Shown: positions 46,101-52,924 of the stretch, one piece after another | Layout: each line of letters starts with the position of its first letter | How positions within the stretch are numbered: the first letter of the stretch is position 1 | From: an uncultured Ferrovum sp. | GTDB lineage: Bacteria > Pseudomonadota > Gammaproteobacteria > Burkholderiales > Ferrovaceae | Direction: 5' to 3' | Assembly: GCA_903893215.1 (NCBI GenBank) | Contig: CAITLJ010000070.1 | Span: 94,287-158,286, forward strand | DNA: 64,000 nucleotides | The notes under the pieces: model-generated | Database searches by the model: none | What the model was told of the DNA's origin: nothing | Seen by the model: the letters and a program-made list of their open reading frames with translations, nothing else | Translations under genes and position numbers: made by a program

Positions 46101-47707
46101 CCACCACCACGGGCAGCGTCACCCTGTCGCCGGCTTCGCTGGCGTATGGCTCGGCACTGGTGGGCAGCACCAACGATGTGCAGTACCTCACGCTGAACAA
46201 CGCGACTGGTGCGGCGATCACCTACACGCCCAGCAGCACTGCTGGCAGCAACTGGCTGGTGGCTACCGGGCCGTTCACGGCAACCGGCGGTGCCGCCCTG
46301 GGCGGTATCGCCTGTGGCACGGGCAGCGGGGTGGTCTACACCTTGGCGGCTGGCGCAAGCTGCCAGATCAAGGTGACTTTTGCACCTACCGCTGCGGGGT
46401 ACGTGACGGGGACGCTGACTGCCACGGTTTCGACCGGTGATGTCACGCCGGTGGTCACCATGGAAGGCACGGGTGTCGCCGCCCAGGCTGCCCTGACCAT
46501 TGCGCCGAAACCGGACAGCTGGAGCACTGAGCGCAATGGTGCAGCCACTGCGTCGGCAACCAACAGTGGTCCCAGCGTGCGGTACTACACCGTGACCAAC
46601 CCGGCGGCCAACGTGGATGCACTGCAGTTGAACGGCGCGACCACGGCGTATGCCACCGGGCTGGCTGGTACCACTTCGGTGATCGGCACCTTCACGGTTG
46701 GCGGTGCAGTGCCGACCGGCAGCACGCTGACGCCCTGCGTGACCAGCGGTGCCACCGCCACGGTGCTCGCACCGGGCAGCAGTTGTGGCCTGTCGGTAAG
46801 CTTCAGCGCCAGCTGGGCGATCTCCATCGGGAGTGCAAGCTCGGCAGCAGTGCTCAGCCTGGCGGCCAATGACGTGTCGCTCGACATACCGGCAGCTGCG
46901 CCGACGGCTACCGACACCTTGACCGCCACGCTGGTGATACCGACGGCCAGCAACAGCGGTACCACCGCACTCGGGAGCGTACCGGTCAACGGGACGGCCT
47001 CGACCACCATCACCGTTAAGAACACGGCTGCGGCTGCGATGGGTTTCTACGCCACCCTGTCCAACGTCAACACGGCCGGTAACGTCAACAATGGCTTCAG
47101 CATCGGCAGCGCCAGCACCTGCGCGGTCAGTGCACCAGTGGCCAGCAACGGGACGTGCACCGTGGTGGTGAACTGGGCGCCGACCACTGCCGGTACGCTG
47201 GCGACGGTGTTTCCGCCGACGCTCACTATCTCTGGCAATGGACTGGTGGCATCGACCAGCACTTTCAGCGGAACTGCCACGACGTCGGTGATTGCCATCA
47301 CCGATACCAGCAGCACCGGGCTGAAGACCGGACTGGGAAGCAACATCCTGCCCTTCGTCCTTGGGACTGCCAGCGCAACCACGACGAGCACCACCGGTCA
47401 ATTGACACTGACCAACAGCGGTAACGACGCCTTCGTGCTGAGCAGTATCGGCACGCTGGTCAAGGTCGGTACCACTGGCAATGCGACCGTCCAGTTGCTG
47501 ACCACCGGCACCTGCAATCTGAACGGGACCTTGGCCACGATCCCGGCCAAGGTGGGTACCACCAACGGAAGCTGTACGCTCAACTTCACCGTGACGGCCC
47601 CAAATCCGGCCACGTCGAGCATTTACGACTTCACGGTGACTGGTTACAACAAGGGCGCGGTCGCCACCAGCGCGACGAGCACCACGGTCTACGTGTCGGG
47701 GCAATAA
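37187..47707 (+). CDS. Giant secreted cupredoxin/SdrD-B-like/beta-helix/ASH protein
   Basis: A 3506-residue exported protein (signal MRWMAGIAGLLVMGAASA). Residues 29-480 form two cupredoxin-like domains (PTIVVPTGNSLTVHLFNNLP, GTYLYETGSHPSLQAPMGLYG) that lack copper histidines. Ig/VCBS-like repeats follow to about 680 (VTGNVLANDIG). SdrD-B/prealbumin-like domains lie near 1260-1325 and 1440-1625 (FLDINGNGVRDPGEPGLTG, LPAGKYIVEAVPPAGYEI), an IPT/TIG-like domain near 1930-2025, and a pectate-lyase-like right-handed beta-helix near 2040-2520 (PIQDAIDLARPGQMIIVDAG). Choice-of-anchor/ASH repeats occupy 2970-3506. No sorting tail was recognised. ATG 37187 follows AAAGGAACC. A terminator follows the stop. 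Likely a surface or matrix scaffold. Confidence 0.85.
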   Translation: MMTSIRTRAMRWMAGIAGLLVMGAASAAVTNVDLQAVRTNTTLPDGTQVPMWAYCLDTTSTSAISAPTTAGAATGTTCSATTTPAPWAQGPTIVVPTGNSLTVHLFNNLPNVSTSLVIIGQIGTGGGLGSPNKVASPVHSGATSTTFPNAGAANFTPLANPVTGLQQAQPNRARSFSPEAAPGAAVAYTWNALRPGTYLYETGSHPSLQAPMGLYGVLIVTQAPVAANATAATAAQPGIAYGTGTSAVAYDADATFLLSEIDPVQNAQVDAAARAGTSETLLFSDPSCVQQPGGTVACYPAAVNYAATYFLVNGQSYDPTQPWLSTSLIADSAYSTGKVLLRFLNAGNKTHIPTAVGLPMSLVAEDGWVLPGNYKVQNELHLAAGKTGDVLVSPKAVGTAYTDAAYGVFDRQLSLSGGNKPSAGMQAYLGVAPAGTTAASLAAGTVKFSGQSPVSVAAYPDSFTVPATATSVTGNVLANDIGVHSASLCAAAPVAGATTCTSAGGGTVTINADGSTTLTLVSGSVTLSTNGNFTYTPKVSGAVVTQTAESFTYYGNGVSTVYAAAALVATVPKGPPTAGSGSFSSNMQSLLRVNSPGVLAFASDPANLKMMAAGVTQPVAVTGTSGTASVIVNPDGSLLASASAPGSYTFSYTVTDSEGLTAATPGVVTLTFQKGSGIVLNLIGTDGKALPTGTTVAGLPTGQPDYRWIIEQDLTYHTSATGGTVGYTATFTTVTSVTQAGTVLTLTGSTTAPSVLPAVGTSIQLSGLTSTAGAANGIYVVKSVSGSSFTVALPASVTGVKLAAATGAAFFGSPPQSLATNFHTSFMPIVATGCTGPSSCNDAQTTGGVLGAPAYRSFPADVNLPTLDASGNPAVYYISILPGDAAAPLLAPGGTSTGHTMGGAPIAGTQLANAGAALTPVNVTLPPNPVPAGQMSFLAFEDNNPTNGDVDEGEVGLGGWEVVLYDTRGSSGDQAGQITYDVFNQPMYNALVNIVGTATDGTPNVNLCPAAKSAPVGMIYTCLPVLNAAGQDISPYTGMALVKNVIPGRLDVQMHPAAWSEHAGEQWIQVSTLEGTLNNDSFVHPGEPAYWQEFGPPGFHSFIGFINPDHIAAVQKANVAQGAVGTVSGRITGLHFDRPPMATLNDSCGPTGSNTNPACARASMNYTQCYVAINSITGGNTEGPTVAWAPCDPDLGTFKLTGIPDGTYELFVWDEWLDQIKAKQLVQVPDPVSAATATPNRNVSVNDIPVFIWFTRLQESTFLDINGNGVRDPGEPGLTGLPMNVRFRDGTFSNRLITDLNGDADHNELFPLFNWYVLESDTTRFKSTGVHVTYDAGGIPDQTGPYTGLLNSTETFGLPGSLQVPGAYYCSNNSCSDHAVTPTTKTKGAGGTTSRIDPPWVTMEGMQGFINQTELLDWGKQPYAPGENGGIAGMVYFASVRAFDDPRLKVQNLSEPGIPRVTVNLYQESTNPDGTVSRKLVDTTTSLSWDDWVKGTHVDPTNAANSVSNMNCPGNLPTDPFITYTMGPANLFKCYDGQHSFNQVQPAVYDGRYYFPSGSHFANGAATKCSVCTSITQTYPDGTTGIEYVLPAGKYIVEAVPPAGYEITKEEDKNILIGDAWIAAVPQQFNTLSNIFIMPDQATIGNSGMVQLYNTENYGSNFPPCAGRDHIVPDYLTVFPQAQQLAPFAGQHRNLCDKKEVTVVDQAQAVADFQFWTPTPIAAHFTGLMLNDAAAEFDPFNPSFGEKFALPNAPVSIRDYNGVEILRTYNDKWGTFDGLVVSTWEANVPNPSGYSPNMLTTCMNDRGPILDSNPLSPTFNTYVTDPAYDPAYSEFCYNWPFLPGVTTYLDTPVLPVSAFAQHYNPVDCQYPAADPAIARVDGNWTPTAANAASGSVLPASGVGPYLDLAKATGTSLSVPLTITARGDVQVLNPNYVGPTGLTAGSNTMFITRHYGFGTTAGTVSIGGIALPASAIASWTDAKIVVNVPVIKVAGKLSSEYRTGELVVTTAAGRASVDAATVTIENSAAAGYVSPYYVAAPAPTNTVANALGTPHPIQDAIDLARPGQMIIVDAGQYPELAIMWKPVRLQGVGAASTVINATKFPNTKLQNWRDRINVLFGLDYMGNQITSATGTILPSQVDPLPGQEITGGVVLLEPSVLATEEGAGITVLASSTSVAAAACPTGSVAVPNPFSGVIPLNSTATPTVSPVAGSTPGNARLQVDAYTPVAATTASRGFSNFSCAASRIDGIGITGSDSGGGIYVNGWASNLEIANTRVYGNAGQFNGGIRVGQPYLEGEVQGSDGYLHYNDNVSLHNNAVYQNGTVEANAAPGVPVGTSGVGGGISVNAGSDNFSVANNWVCGNYTSGDGAGIGVLGLSQNGRVSSNMVIFNEAYEQTGPNFGGGIAVEGETGTGNTGTSLGVGAIQIDGNLIQGNFARAGSGGGIRISDASGDDLIQHAFTGQPYVQTISNNFIVNNLAGWAGGGISLVDSPKLVIVNNTVSNNDSLGIVASLFNTVVAGKSTGPATGVPSPAGIADEPNSPVFAQAVNNSGNGNGSKNSNPVITDDVIWHNRSFFFTTRQALGTSAAAQTANSNAQTFLCASNAWTDATSGNCTQLAPQATTGACDTTNAKYWDVGSIIDTSATPSNQAAPAVKAAIASQSVTASKATVASPGLLTFHDVTTYTVSLTLNLPANSAPVLVGGQVTVNTAWAAGATTIIGTGANPTFNAVAAAALNGVHTVTSAGAVSPGTNGVLTQTITYNATYTGANYTILLLLPIGEPVLPATPVAATPVGTATVAGQSQRLYPTYSVLSNTAGYTTLSNGTTASNNNANDPLFTKGYCNGSRITPGLQFEPGSPFQPAFTLQSGATLDESGNFVDVHFGPLSLRDPASTFTTSTTGAVTNAGNLVGDYHLSGKSGGAYNLGSNLTATYAGTAHDIDLQARPANPARGAITATATGVDIGADEYYGTATTTTGSVTLSPASLAYGSALVGSTNDVQYLTLNNATGAAITYTPSSTAGSNWLVATGPFTATGGAALGGIACGTGSGVVYTLAAGASCQIKVTFAPTAAGYVTGTLTATVSTGDVTPVVTMEGTGVAAQAALTIAPKPDSWSTERNGAATASATNSGPSVRYYTVTNPAANVDALQLNGATTAYATGLAGTTSVIGTFTVGGAVPTGSTLTPCVTSGATATVLAPGSSCGLSVSFSASWAISIGSASSAAVLSLAANDVSLDIPAAAPTATDTLTATLVIPTASNSGTTALGSVPVNGTASTTITVKNTAAAAMGFYATLSNVNTAGNVNNGFSIGSASTCAVSAPVASNGTCTVVVNWAPTTAGTLATVFPPTLTISGNGLVASTSTFSGTATTSVIAITDTSSTGLKTGLGSNILPFVLGTASATTTSTTGQLTLTNSGNDAFVLSSIGTLVKVGTTGNATVQLLTTGTCNLNGTLATIPAKVGTTNGSCTLNFTVTAPNPATSSIYDFTVTGYNKGAVATSATSTTVYVSGQ

Positions 47708-47750
47708 GCTCGGCATGTACCCGGGCCTGCTTGGCCGGGGGTGTATTTTG

Positions 47751-47778
47751 GCCCGGGGCGCAAGCCTCGGGCTTTCTG
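47751..47778 (+). terminator. Intrinsic terminator after the giant gene
   Basis: GCCCGGGGC (47751-47759) pairs with GCCTCGGGC (47764-47772) around a GCAA tetraloop and is followed by TTTCTG. A second GC-rich hairpin lies just before it (about 47719-47742). Confidence 0.75.
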
Positions 47779-47896
47779 CTGGTGGCCGCCGCGAGGCCTG
47801 CCTGACAAGTTCACAATATGGGCCTTGAGCCTGAGTGCTGTTTGGCTAGACTGAAGGGGTGCGGCCATGCGCCGCGCCCAACAAGGAAGCATCGAC

Positions 47897-48448
47897 ATGC
47901 CGTTAGCCTGGTTTGCCTGCTGTACATCGTCCCCGGCGGCACGCGCACTGATCCTGCTATTGGCGGCCGGGGGAGCACTTGCGCAGGAGGTCAACATTGA
48001 CCGGCTGGTCAGTCCGGCACCCGCTACGGCACCGCTGTTATCTCCGGCGACTGCCGCGCCTGCTGCGCATTCCGAGCCGCTGACGGCGCAACGCTGGCAC
48101 CAGCAGCACGACCTGTTTTATGAGCGCAAGTGGGGCATCCGCATCCTGGGAGTACGGGCGGTGTCGTCTGGCTGGATGCTGCAGTGGAAGTATCAGGTAC
48201 TGGACGCAAACCGCGCGGCGCCGTTGCTGGAAAAGCGTTCCCGTGCCTACGTGATCGACGAGGCCACCGACACCCGCCTGGCGGTGCCGGCCATGGAAAA
48301 TATTGGCGAATTGCGCCAGACACCGCGCCCGGAGGAAGGCCGGGTGTACTACATGATTTTTGGCAATCCCAACAAGCTCGTGCCGAAGGGCGGTCGGGTG
48401 GACGTGGTGATTGGTAATTTTCGGGCAGATGGTTTGCTGGTGGAGTAG
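47897..48448 (+). CDS. Small exported hypothetical protein
   Basis: A 183-residue protein with a signal peptide (ARALILLLAAGGALAQEV). The mature part is a single small domain with WGIRILGVRAVSSGWMLQWKY and YYMIFGNPNKLVPKGGRVDVVIG, which looks like a beta-sandwich. I do not recognise the family. It has its own AAGGAAG ribosome site, 190 bp after the giant gene and beyond its terminator, so a separate promoter is likely. It probably begins a unit with the LolA-like and cytochrome genes. Confidence 0.72.
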   Translation: MPLAWFACCTSSPAARALILLLAAGGALAQEVNIDRLVSPAPATAPLLSPATAAPAAHSEPLTAQRWHQQHDLFYERKWGIRILGVRAVSSGWMLQWKYQVLDANRAAPLLEKRSRAYVIDEATDTRLAVPAMENIGELRQTPRPEEGRVYYMIFGNPNKLVPKGGRVDVVIGNFRADGLLVE

Positions 48449-48541
48449 TCGTCGTTCCTGTCCGGGCACAGCCTGAACAGAGTTCGCCGGCGCGTTGCGC
48501 TGGCAGGACGGCATGCGATGAATGCAATGGAGGGAAATTCA

Positions 48542-49525
48542 ATGAACACACTGCAATGCAAGATCCTGGCCGGAATGACGGCGCTCGCGTTGAGCGGCAC
48601 TGCGATGGCCGTTCCCGAACCCGTTGCTGGTGGCAACCCTGGTCACCCTTCGGCGAGTTCTGGCGGTATTCCGGCGGCTGTGGGGCAAACGCCGGCCGAT
48701 CGCGTCAGTCAACCCGGGCCCAAGCTGCCGGTGGTGGATGTGGCGACCCTGCTCAGCCGCAACCTGCAGGCACGGGGCGGCGAATCCGGCTGGAAAGCGG
48801 TCAACACCCTGCATTTCACCGGCAAGATGGACGCCGGACGTGCCCGGCCCGATCCGGACAACGGCTATGCCAGCCCCACCGCTGATGCCAAGGAACGCCG
48901 CAAGTCGCGGATCCAGCGTGAGCGTGACATCGAGTCCGCACCGGTCGTGCAACTCCCGTTCATTCTGGACGTGGCGCGCGGTCGCAAGTCACACCTTGAA
49001 CTGGTCGTGAATGACCAGGTGGCGGTGCAGACCTACGACGGCAAGCAGGGCTGGAAGTTGATGCCTTTTCTGGGTGGCGACTATCTGGATCATCCCAGTC
49101 CTTACAGTGCCGAAGAACTCAAGCTGGCCAGCGACCAGTCTGATCTGGATGGCTGGCTGATCGAGGCCCAGCGTCAGCATTACCGGGTCGAGCAACTGGC
49201 GCCGGAGATGGTCGAGGGCAAGCCAGCCTATCATCTGCAACTGACCCTGCCTGGTGGTGATCAGCGCGGCGTGTGGCTGGATGCGCAATCGTGGCTTGAA
49301 GTAAAGATCGAAGGGGCGCGGCGGTTCAACGGGCAGGTCAAGCCGATGTATACCTACCTGAGCGATTACCGCAATGTGGACGGTCTGGTGTTGCCTTTCC
49401 GGCAGGAAACGCGGATGGAAGGTTTTAAGGACGGACAGAAACTGCTGGTGGATTCGGTGCAGGTCAACCGCACACTGCCTGCCGAACACTTTGGCAAGCC
49501 GGTCAACGTCGCTACCGGTCAGTGA
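48542..49525 (+). CDS. Exported LolA-like/outer-membrane lipoprotein-sorting-like protein
   Basis: A 327-residue exported protein (signal AGMTALALSGTAMAVPEP). The mature part begins with a Pro/Gly-rich linker and then GGESGWKAVNTLHFTGKM, QTYDGKQGWKLMPFLGG and a beta-strand-rich tail (YLSDYRNVDGLVLPFRQET). This is the pattern of LolA/LppX-fold proteins that carry lipids or lipoproteins. No lipobox is present, so it should be periplasmic. GGAGGGAAA precedes ATG 48542. The stop lies 7 bp before the cytochrome start, so the genes are likely co-transcribed. Confidence 0.7.
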   Translation: MNTLQCKILAGMTALALSGTAMAVPEPVAGGNPGHPSASSGGIPAAVGQTPADRVSQPGPKLPVVDVATLLSRNLQARGGESGWKAVNTLHFTGKMDAGRARPDPDNGYASPTADAKERRKSRIQRERDIESAPVVQLPFILDVARGRKSHLELVVNDQVAVQTYDGKQGWKLMPFLGGDYLDHPSPYSAEELKLASDQSDLDGWLIEAQRQHYRVEQLAPEMVEGKPAYHLQLTLPGGDQRGVWLDAQSWLEVKIEGARRFNGQVKPMYTYLSDYRNVDGLVLPFRQETRMEGFKDGQKLLVDSVQVNRTLPAEHFGKPVNVATGQ

Positions 49526-49532
49526 GTCTGCC

Positions 49533-51197
49533 TTGGCGCGCCTGAGGTTCCGGGCTGGCAGCCTGTGGCTGTTCATGCTAGGTCTGCTCGCATCACCAGG
49601 CAGCCTGCACGCGGATACTGGGGCAGCGCGGCCTGCGTCCATGGTCCAGGCCGAAACGCTGTATCGCCAGGGGCTGCACGCCAACGGTACTCCGGTGGTG
49701 GGGCACCGTGATGAGGGTCAATCCTTGCAAGGGCGTGCCGCAGCCTGCGTCAATTGTCATCGGCGCAGTGGTTTCGGTCTGTCGGAGGGCAAGACCCTGA
49801 TTCCCGGCATCAGCGCCGGGTTGCTGTTCCGCGTGCGCAACAACAATGCCCCGGCACCGGACGCCATGCCGGCCTCGGTCATGCAGTTCCGCGCCCCCTA
49901 TACCGAAAGCACGGTGGGTCGGGCCATCCGGGAGGGCCTGGGTAGTGATGGGCAACCGCTGTCCCTGCTGATGCCGCGCTATGACCTGACCGATCAGGAG
50001 ATCGGTGCGCTGGTCGACTATCTGCGGCAACTTTCCCAGGGGCCCTTCCCGGGCGTCAGTCAGGACCGGCTGGACTTTGCCACCATCATCACGCCAGAAG
50101 CGCCTGCGGCGGCTGCAGAGGCCATGGTGGCCACCCTGCACCAGTTTTTCCAGGACCGCGAGCACATCATTGCCGGGGAAGCGCGGCCGCTCACCCACAC
50201 CGAGCGTGGCGTGGTTTATCGCATCACCCGTCACTGGGCGCTGCACGAATGGCGCCTGCATGGCGCACCCGACACCTGGGCCGCCCAGCTTGCGCAGTAC
50301 CAGCAGACCACGCCGGCATTTGCCGTGATCTCCGGGATTGGTGGCGCGCATTGGGCACCCGTGCAGGACTTCTGCGAATCCGCGCAGTTGCCCTGCCTGT
50401 TTCCGAATGTGGACACCCCGCCGCCATCCAGCGGTTTTTATTCGGTTTACTTCTCGCGCGGACTGGGTCTGGAATCCGCTGTGCTGCAGACTGCGCTGAC
50501 CCAGGCCGACCCTGCCGCCAGTGCCACGCCCAACGGCACGGACCGCCGGGTGCTGCAGGTGCTGCTTGCCGATGGCCCGGCCGAGCAGGCGGCGCAGCAA
50601 CTCGCCGTCGGCCTGGGCGCGCAGGGCTGGCAGGTGGAAACGCGCCGGGTTCAGCCAGGGTCGGCATGGTTTGCGCCACTGGAGCAAGCCCCGCCAGCGG
50701 GGCAGGCGGTCGATCTGGTGCTCTGGCTGCCGCCCGAGGAACTGGCGCGACTGCCAGCTCGGGTGCCGCCCTTGGCCGGGCTTTGGGTTTCGGGACTGCT
50801 CGGCGACCTCGAGCGTGCGCCAATGCCGGCACCCTGGCGTGCCCGCGCCAAACTCACGTATCCGGTCGAATTGCCCGAACGGCGCTTGATCAGCATGAAA
50901 CTGCCGGAAGGCTGGTTCCGCATCCATCATCTGGCACTGGACGCACCACGCATCCAGTTTCAGACCTACACCGCCTGCCAGATCCTGTCGGAGATGGTGT
51001 CTGAATTGCAGGGCAGTTTCGTGCCCGAATATCTGCTCGAGCGCAGCGAGGTGATGCTGTCACACCGCCGCCAGAATGGCCTGTTTGGCCACCTGAGTCT
51101 GGGCATCGACCAACGTTATGCCTCCAAGGGGGCTTATCTGGTCACGCTGGACGATGACGGACGTGTGCATGCCGACGGCGATTGGCGCGTGCCGTGA
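49533..51197 (+). CDS. Cytochrome c fused to a periplasmic-binding-protein-like domain, copy 1
   Basis: A 554-residue exported protein if TTG 49533 is the start, which gives the signal SLWLFMLGLLASPGSLHA. Residues 40-160 form a class-I cytochrome c: haem site CVNCH (72-76) and probable axial Met147 in SLLMPRYDL. The remaining 390 residues resemble a type-I periplasmic binding fold of the Leu/Ile/Val kind (FAVISGIGGAHWAPVQDFCE, LQVLLADGPAEQAAQQLA, LWVSGLLGDLE). The next gene is a paralogue. It probably moves electrons in the periplasm and is a candidate partner for the upstream copper proteins. Confidence 0.78.
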   Translation: MARLRFRAGSLWLFMLGLLASPGSLHADTGAARPASMVQAETLYRQGLHANGTPVVGHRDEGQSLQGRAAACVNCHRRSGFGLSEGKTLIPGISAGLLFRVRNNNAPAPDAMPASVMQFRAPYTESTVGRAIREGLGSDGQPLSLLMPRYDLTDQEIGALVDYLRQLSQGPFPGVSQDRLDFATIITPEAPAAAAEAMVATLHQFFQDREHIIAGEARPLTHTERGVVYRITRHWALHEWRLHGAPDTWAAQLAQYQQTTPAFAVISGIGGAHWAPVQDFCESAQLPCLFPNVDTPPPSSGFYSVYFSRGLGLESAVLQTALTQADPAASATPNGTDRRVLQVLLADGPAEQAAQQLAVGLGAQGWQVETRRVQPGSAWFAPLEQAPPAGQAVDLVLWLPPEELARLPARVPPLAGLWVSGLLGDLERAPMPAPWRARAKLTYPVELPERRLISMKLPEGWFRIHHLALDAPRIQFQTYTACQILSEMVSELQGSFVPEYLLERSEVMLSHRRQNGLFGHLSLGIDQRYASKGAYLVTLDDDGRVHADGDWRVP

Positions 51198-51201
51198 ACG
51201 G

Positions 51202-52881
51202 ATGAGGCTGTTGGCGCGAGGGGATGACGGCCAGCAGGGCCTGCCCAACCGGGCGCTGCCGATGGCAAGCCGGATCGCACTGGCCGCCCTATGGGTGGGG
51301 CTGTGCCTGTTTCTGACCGGAACACTGCGGGCGCAGGAAGGTGTGCAGCCGGCCGCGTCACGTAATACAGACGTTGGTGCCCAGCTGTACGGCGCCGGCC
51401 TGGACCGCCAGGGTCAGCCCGTGGTGGCCCGGCGCGCCGACGGCACGGTGTTGCGTGGCGCCGACGCTGCCTGCATCAGTTGTCACCGCGCCAGCGGGCT
51501 TGGCACCTTTGAGGGGGCAATTCGCGTGCCCCCCGTGGCTTGGCGTCTGCTTAGCCGTTCAGCGTCCCAGATCAGCCGTGACCGCAGTGTTCCCCATGTG
51601 CTGGGTTTTCATCCGCAGCGGCCCGCGTATACGGTGGACACCTTCGCGCGCGCAGTGCGCGAAGGAATCGGTGCGGATGGCGCGTCCTTGTCCTGGGTGA
51701 TGCCACGTTATCAGCTCGATACGGCCACCCTGGAGGACTTGCGACAGTACCTGGCATCCCTGACCCCCGGTGCCCCCTTTGGCGCTGAGCGCGGTGAACT
51801 GGTGTTTGCCATGGTGCAGGATCCGGCGGCGGAGTCCGGTCAGGCCGATGCGGCAGCTGCCGTGTTCCAGCAGGCCTTTGCGGATCACAACCGGCAGCTG
51901 GGGCCGACCGGGCAGGCTCGGGATGCGGCCACACTGGACGTGGACCGCCGCTGGCGATTGGTGCGCTGGCCACTGCAGGGGGCGGCTGAAACCTGGGATC
52001 AGCAGTTGCAGGCCTTCGCGCAGCGCGATCAGCCGCTGGCCATGCTGGGTGGCGTTGGCCGGCTGGACTGGTCGCCGATCGACCAGTTTGCGACCCGGAC
52101 GGGCGTGCCCCTGCTCTGGCCATCCATTCCCCTTCCGCCCCGCCAGCCCGGCGCCAGCAGCCTGTATTTTCAGCGCGGTGTGTTGCTGGAAGCGGCCTTG
52201 ATTGCGGATGATGTGCGTGCCGCGCGCGCCGGTGCGGCCTGTCGCATCGTGCAGGTGCGCCCGGAAAATCCGCTTGCCCTTGCGGCCGCCAACGCATTGC
52301 GTCAGGCCATGGGATCGGACTGCAGCATCGAGGATCGCACGTGGCGCAAGGATCTGGCGGCAGATTTCGGGTTGCAGGAAGGAGACTTTCTGGTGGCCTG
52401 GCTGGTGGATGCTGATCGGGTCCGGTGGTCGGACTGGAAGGGCACACTGCCGTCCAGGCTCTACCTGTCGGCCGAAATCACTGGCGAGGAACCCGCGCTG
52501 CCGCCAGAACTGCGGCCTTTGACGCGTATCGCCACGCCCTGGGAATCGCCGTCACGCAGCCGGATCGCGATGAATTTTCCGCTCGGTTGGCTGCGCAGCA
52601 AGAACTTGCCGGTCACCGCCATGCACGTGCAGACCGACGCCTGGCTGGCCAGCGAGATCCTTAAGGTATCCCTCAAGGACATGGTGGATGCCTACTACCC
52701 TGACTACCTTCTCGAGCGCATGGAAAGCGTGGTCGGACACCGTCTGGCCAACGCCCACTATCCGCGGCTGACCCTGGCGCCGTCCCAACATTTCGGTTCC
52801 AAAGGAGGATTGTTGTTGCAACCCGATGCGACCGGCGCCTGGAATCCGGCAGGCAGCTGGCAGGTGCCCGCGCTGCCCTGA
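51202..52881 (+). CDS. Cytochrome c fused to a periplasmic-binding-protein-like domain, copy 2
   Basis: A 559-residue paralogue of the preceding gene with the same order. The signal is RIALAALWVGLCLFLTGTLRAQ, the cytochrome domain has CISCH (91-95) and a candidate axial Met in SWVMPRYQL, and the long C-terminal binding-fold region includes YYPDYLLERMESVVGHR. In copy 1 the matching segment is YLLERSEVMLSHR. ATG 51202 is four bases after the previous stop; ATG 51262 would place the signal peptide at the very N-terminus and is equally plausible. Two paired copies suggest a heterodimer or successive electron carriers. Confidence 0.78.
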   Translation: MRLLARGDDGQQGLPNRALPMASRIALAALWVGLCLFLTGTLRAQEGVQPAASRNTDVGAQLYGAGLDRQGQPVVARRADGTVLRGADAACISCHRASGLGTFEGAIRVPPVAWRLLSRSASQISRDRSVPHVLGFHPQRPAYTVDTFARAVREGIGADGASLSWVMPRYQLDTATLEDLRQYLASLTPGAPFGAERGELVFAMVQDPAAESGQADAAAAVFQQAFADHNRQLGPTGQARDAATLDVDRRWRLVRWPLQGAAETWDQQLQAFAQRDQPLAMLGGVGRLDWSPIDQFATRTGVPLLWPSIPLPPRQPGASSLYFQRGVLLEAALIADDVRAARAGAACRIVQVRPENPLALAAANALRQAMGSDCSIEDRTWRKDLAADFGLQEGDFLVAWLVDADRVRWSDWKGTLPSRLYLSAEITGEEPALPPELRPLTRIATPWESPSRSRIAMNFPLGWLRSKNLPVTAMHVQTDAWLASEILKVSLKDMVDAYYPDYLLERMESVVGHRLANAHYPRLTLAPSQHFGSKGGLLLQPDATGAWNPAGSWQVPALP

Positions 52882-52924
52882 GGCGGGCAGCGGCATTCAC
52901 GCCGACAGGATCGGCCAATGCAAT

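Noticed and set aside
45272..47716. 814-residue minus-strand open frame at the end of the giant gene
   Set aside because: Same reason: antisense to recognisable ASH-type repeats.
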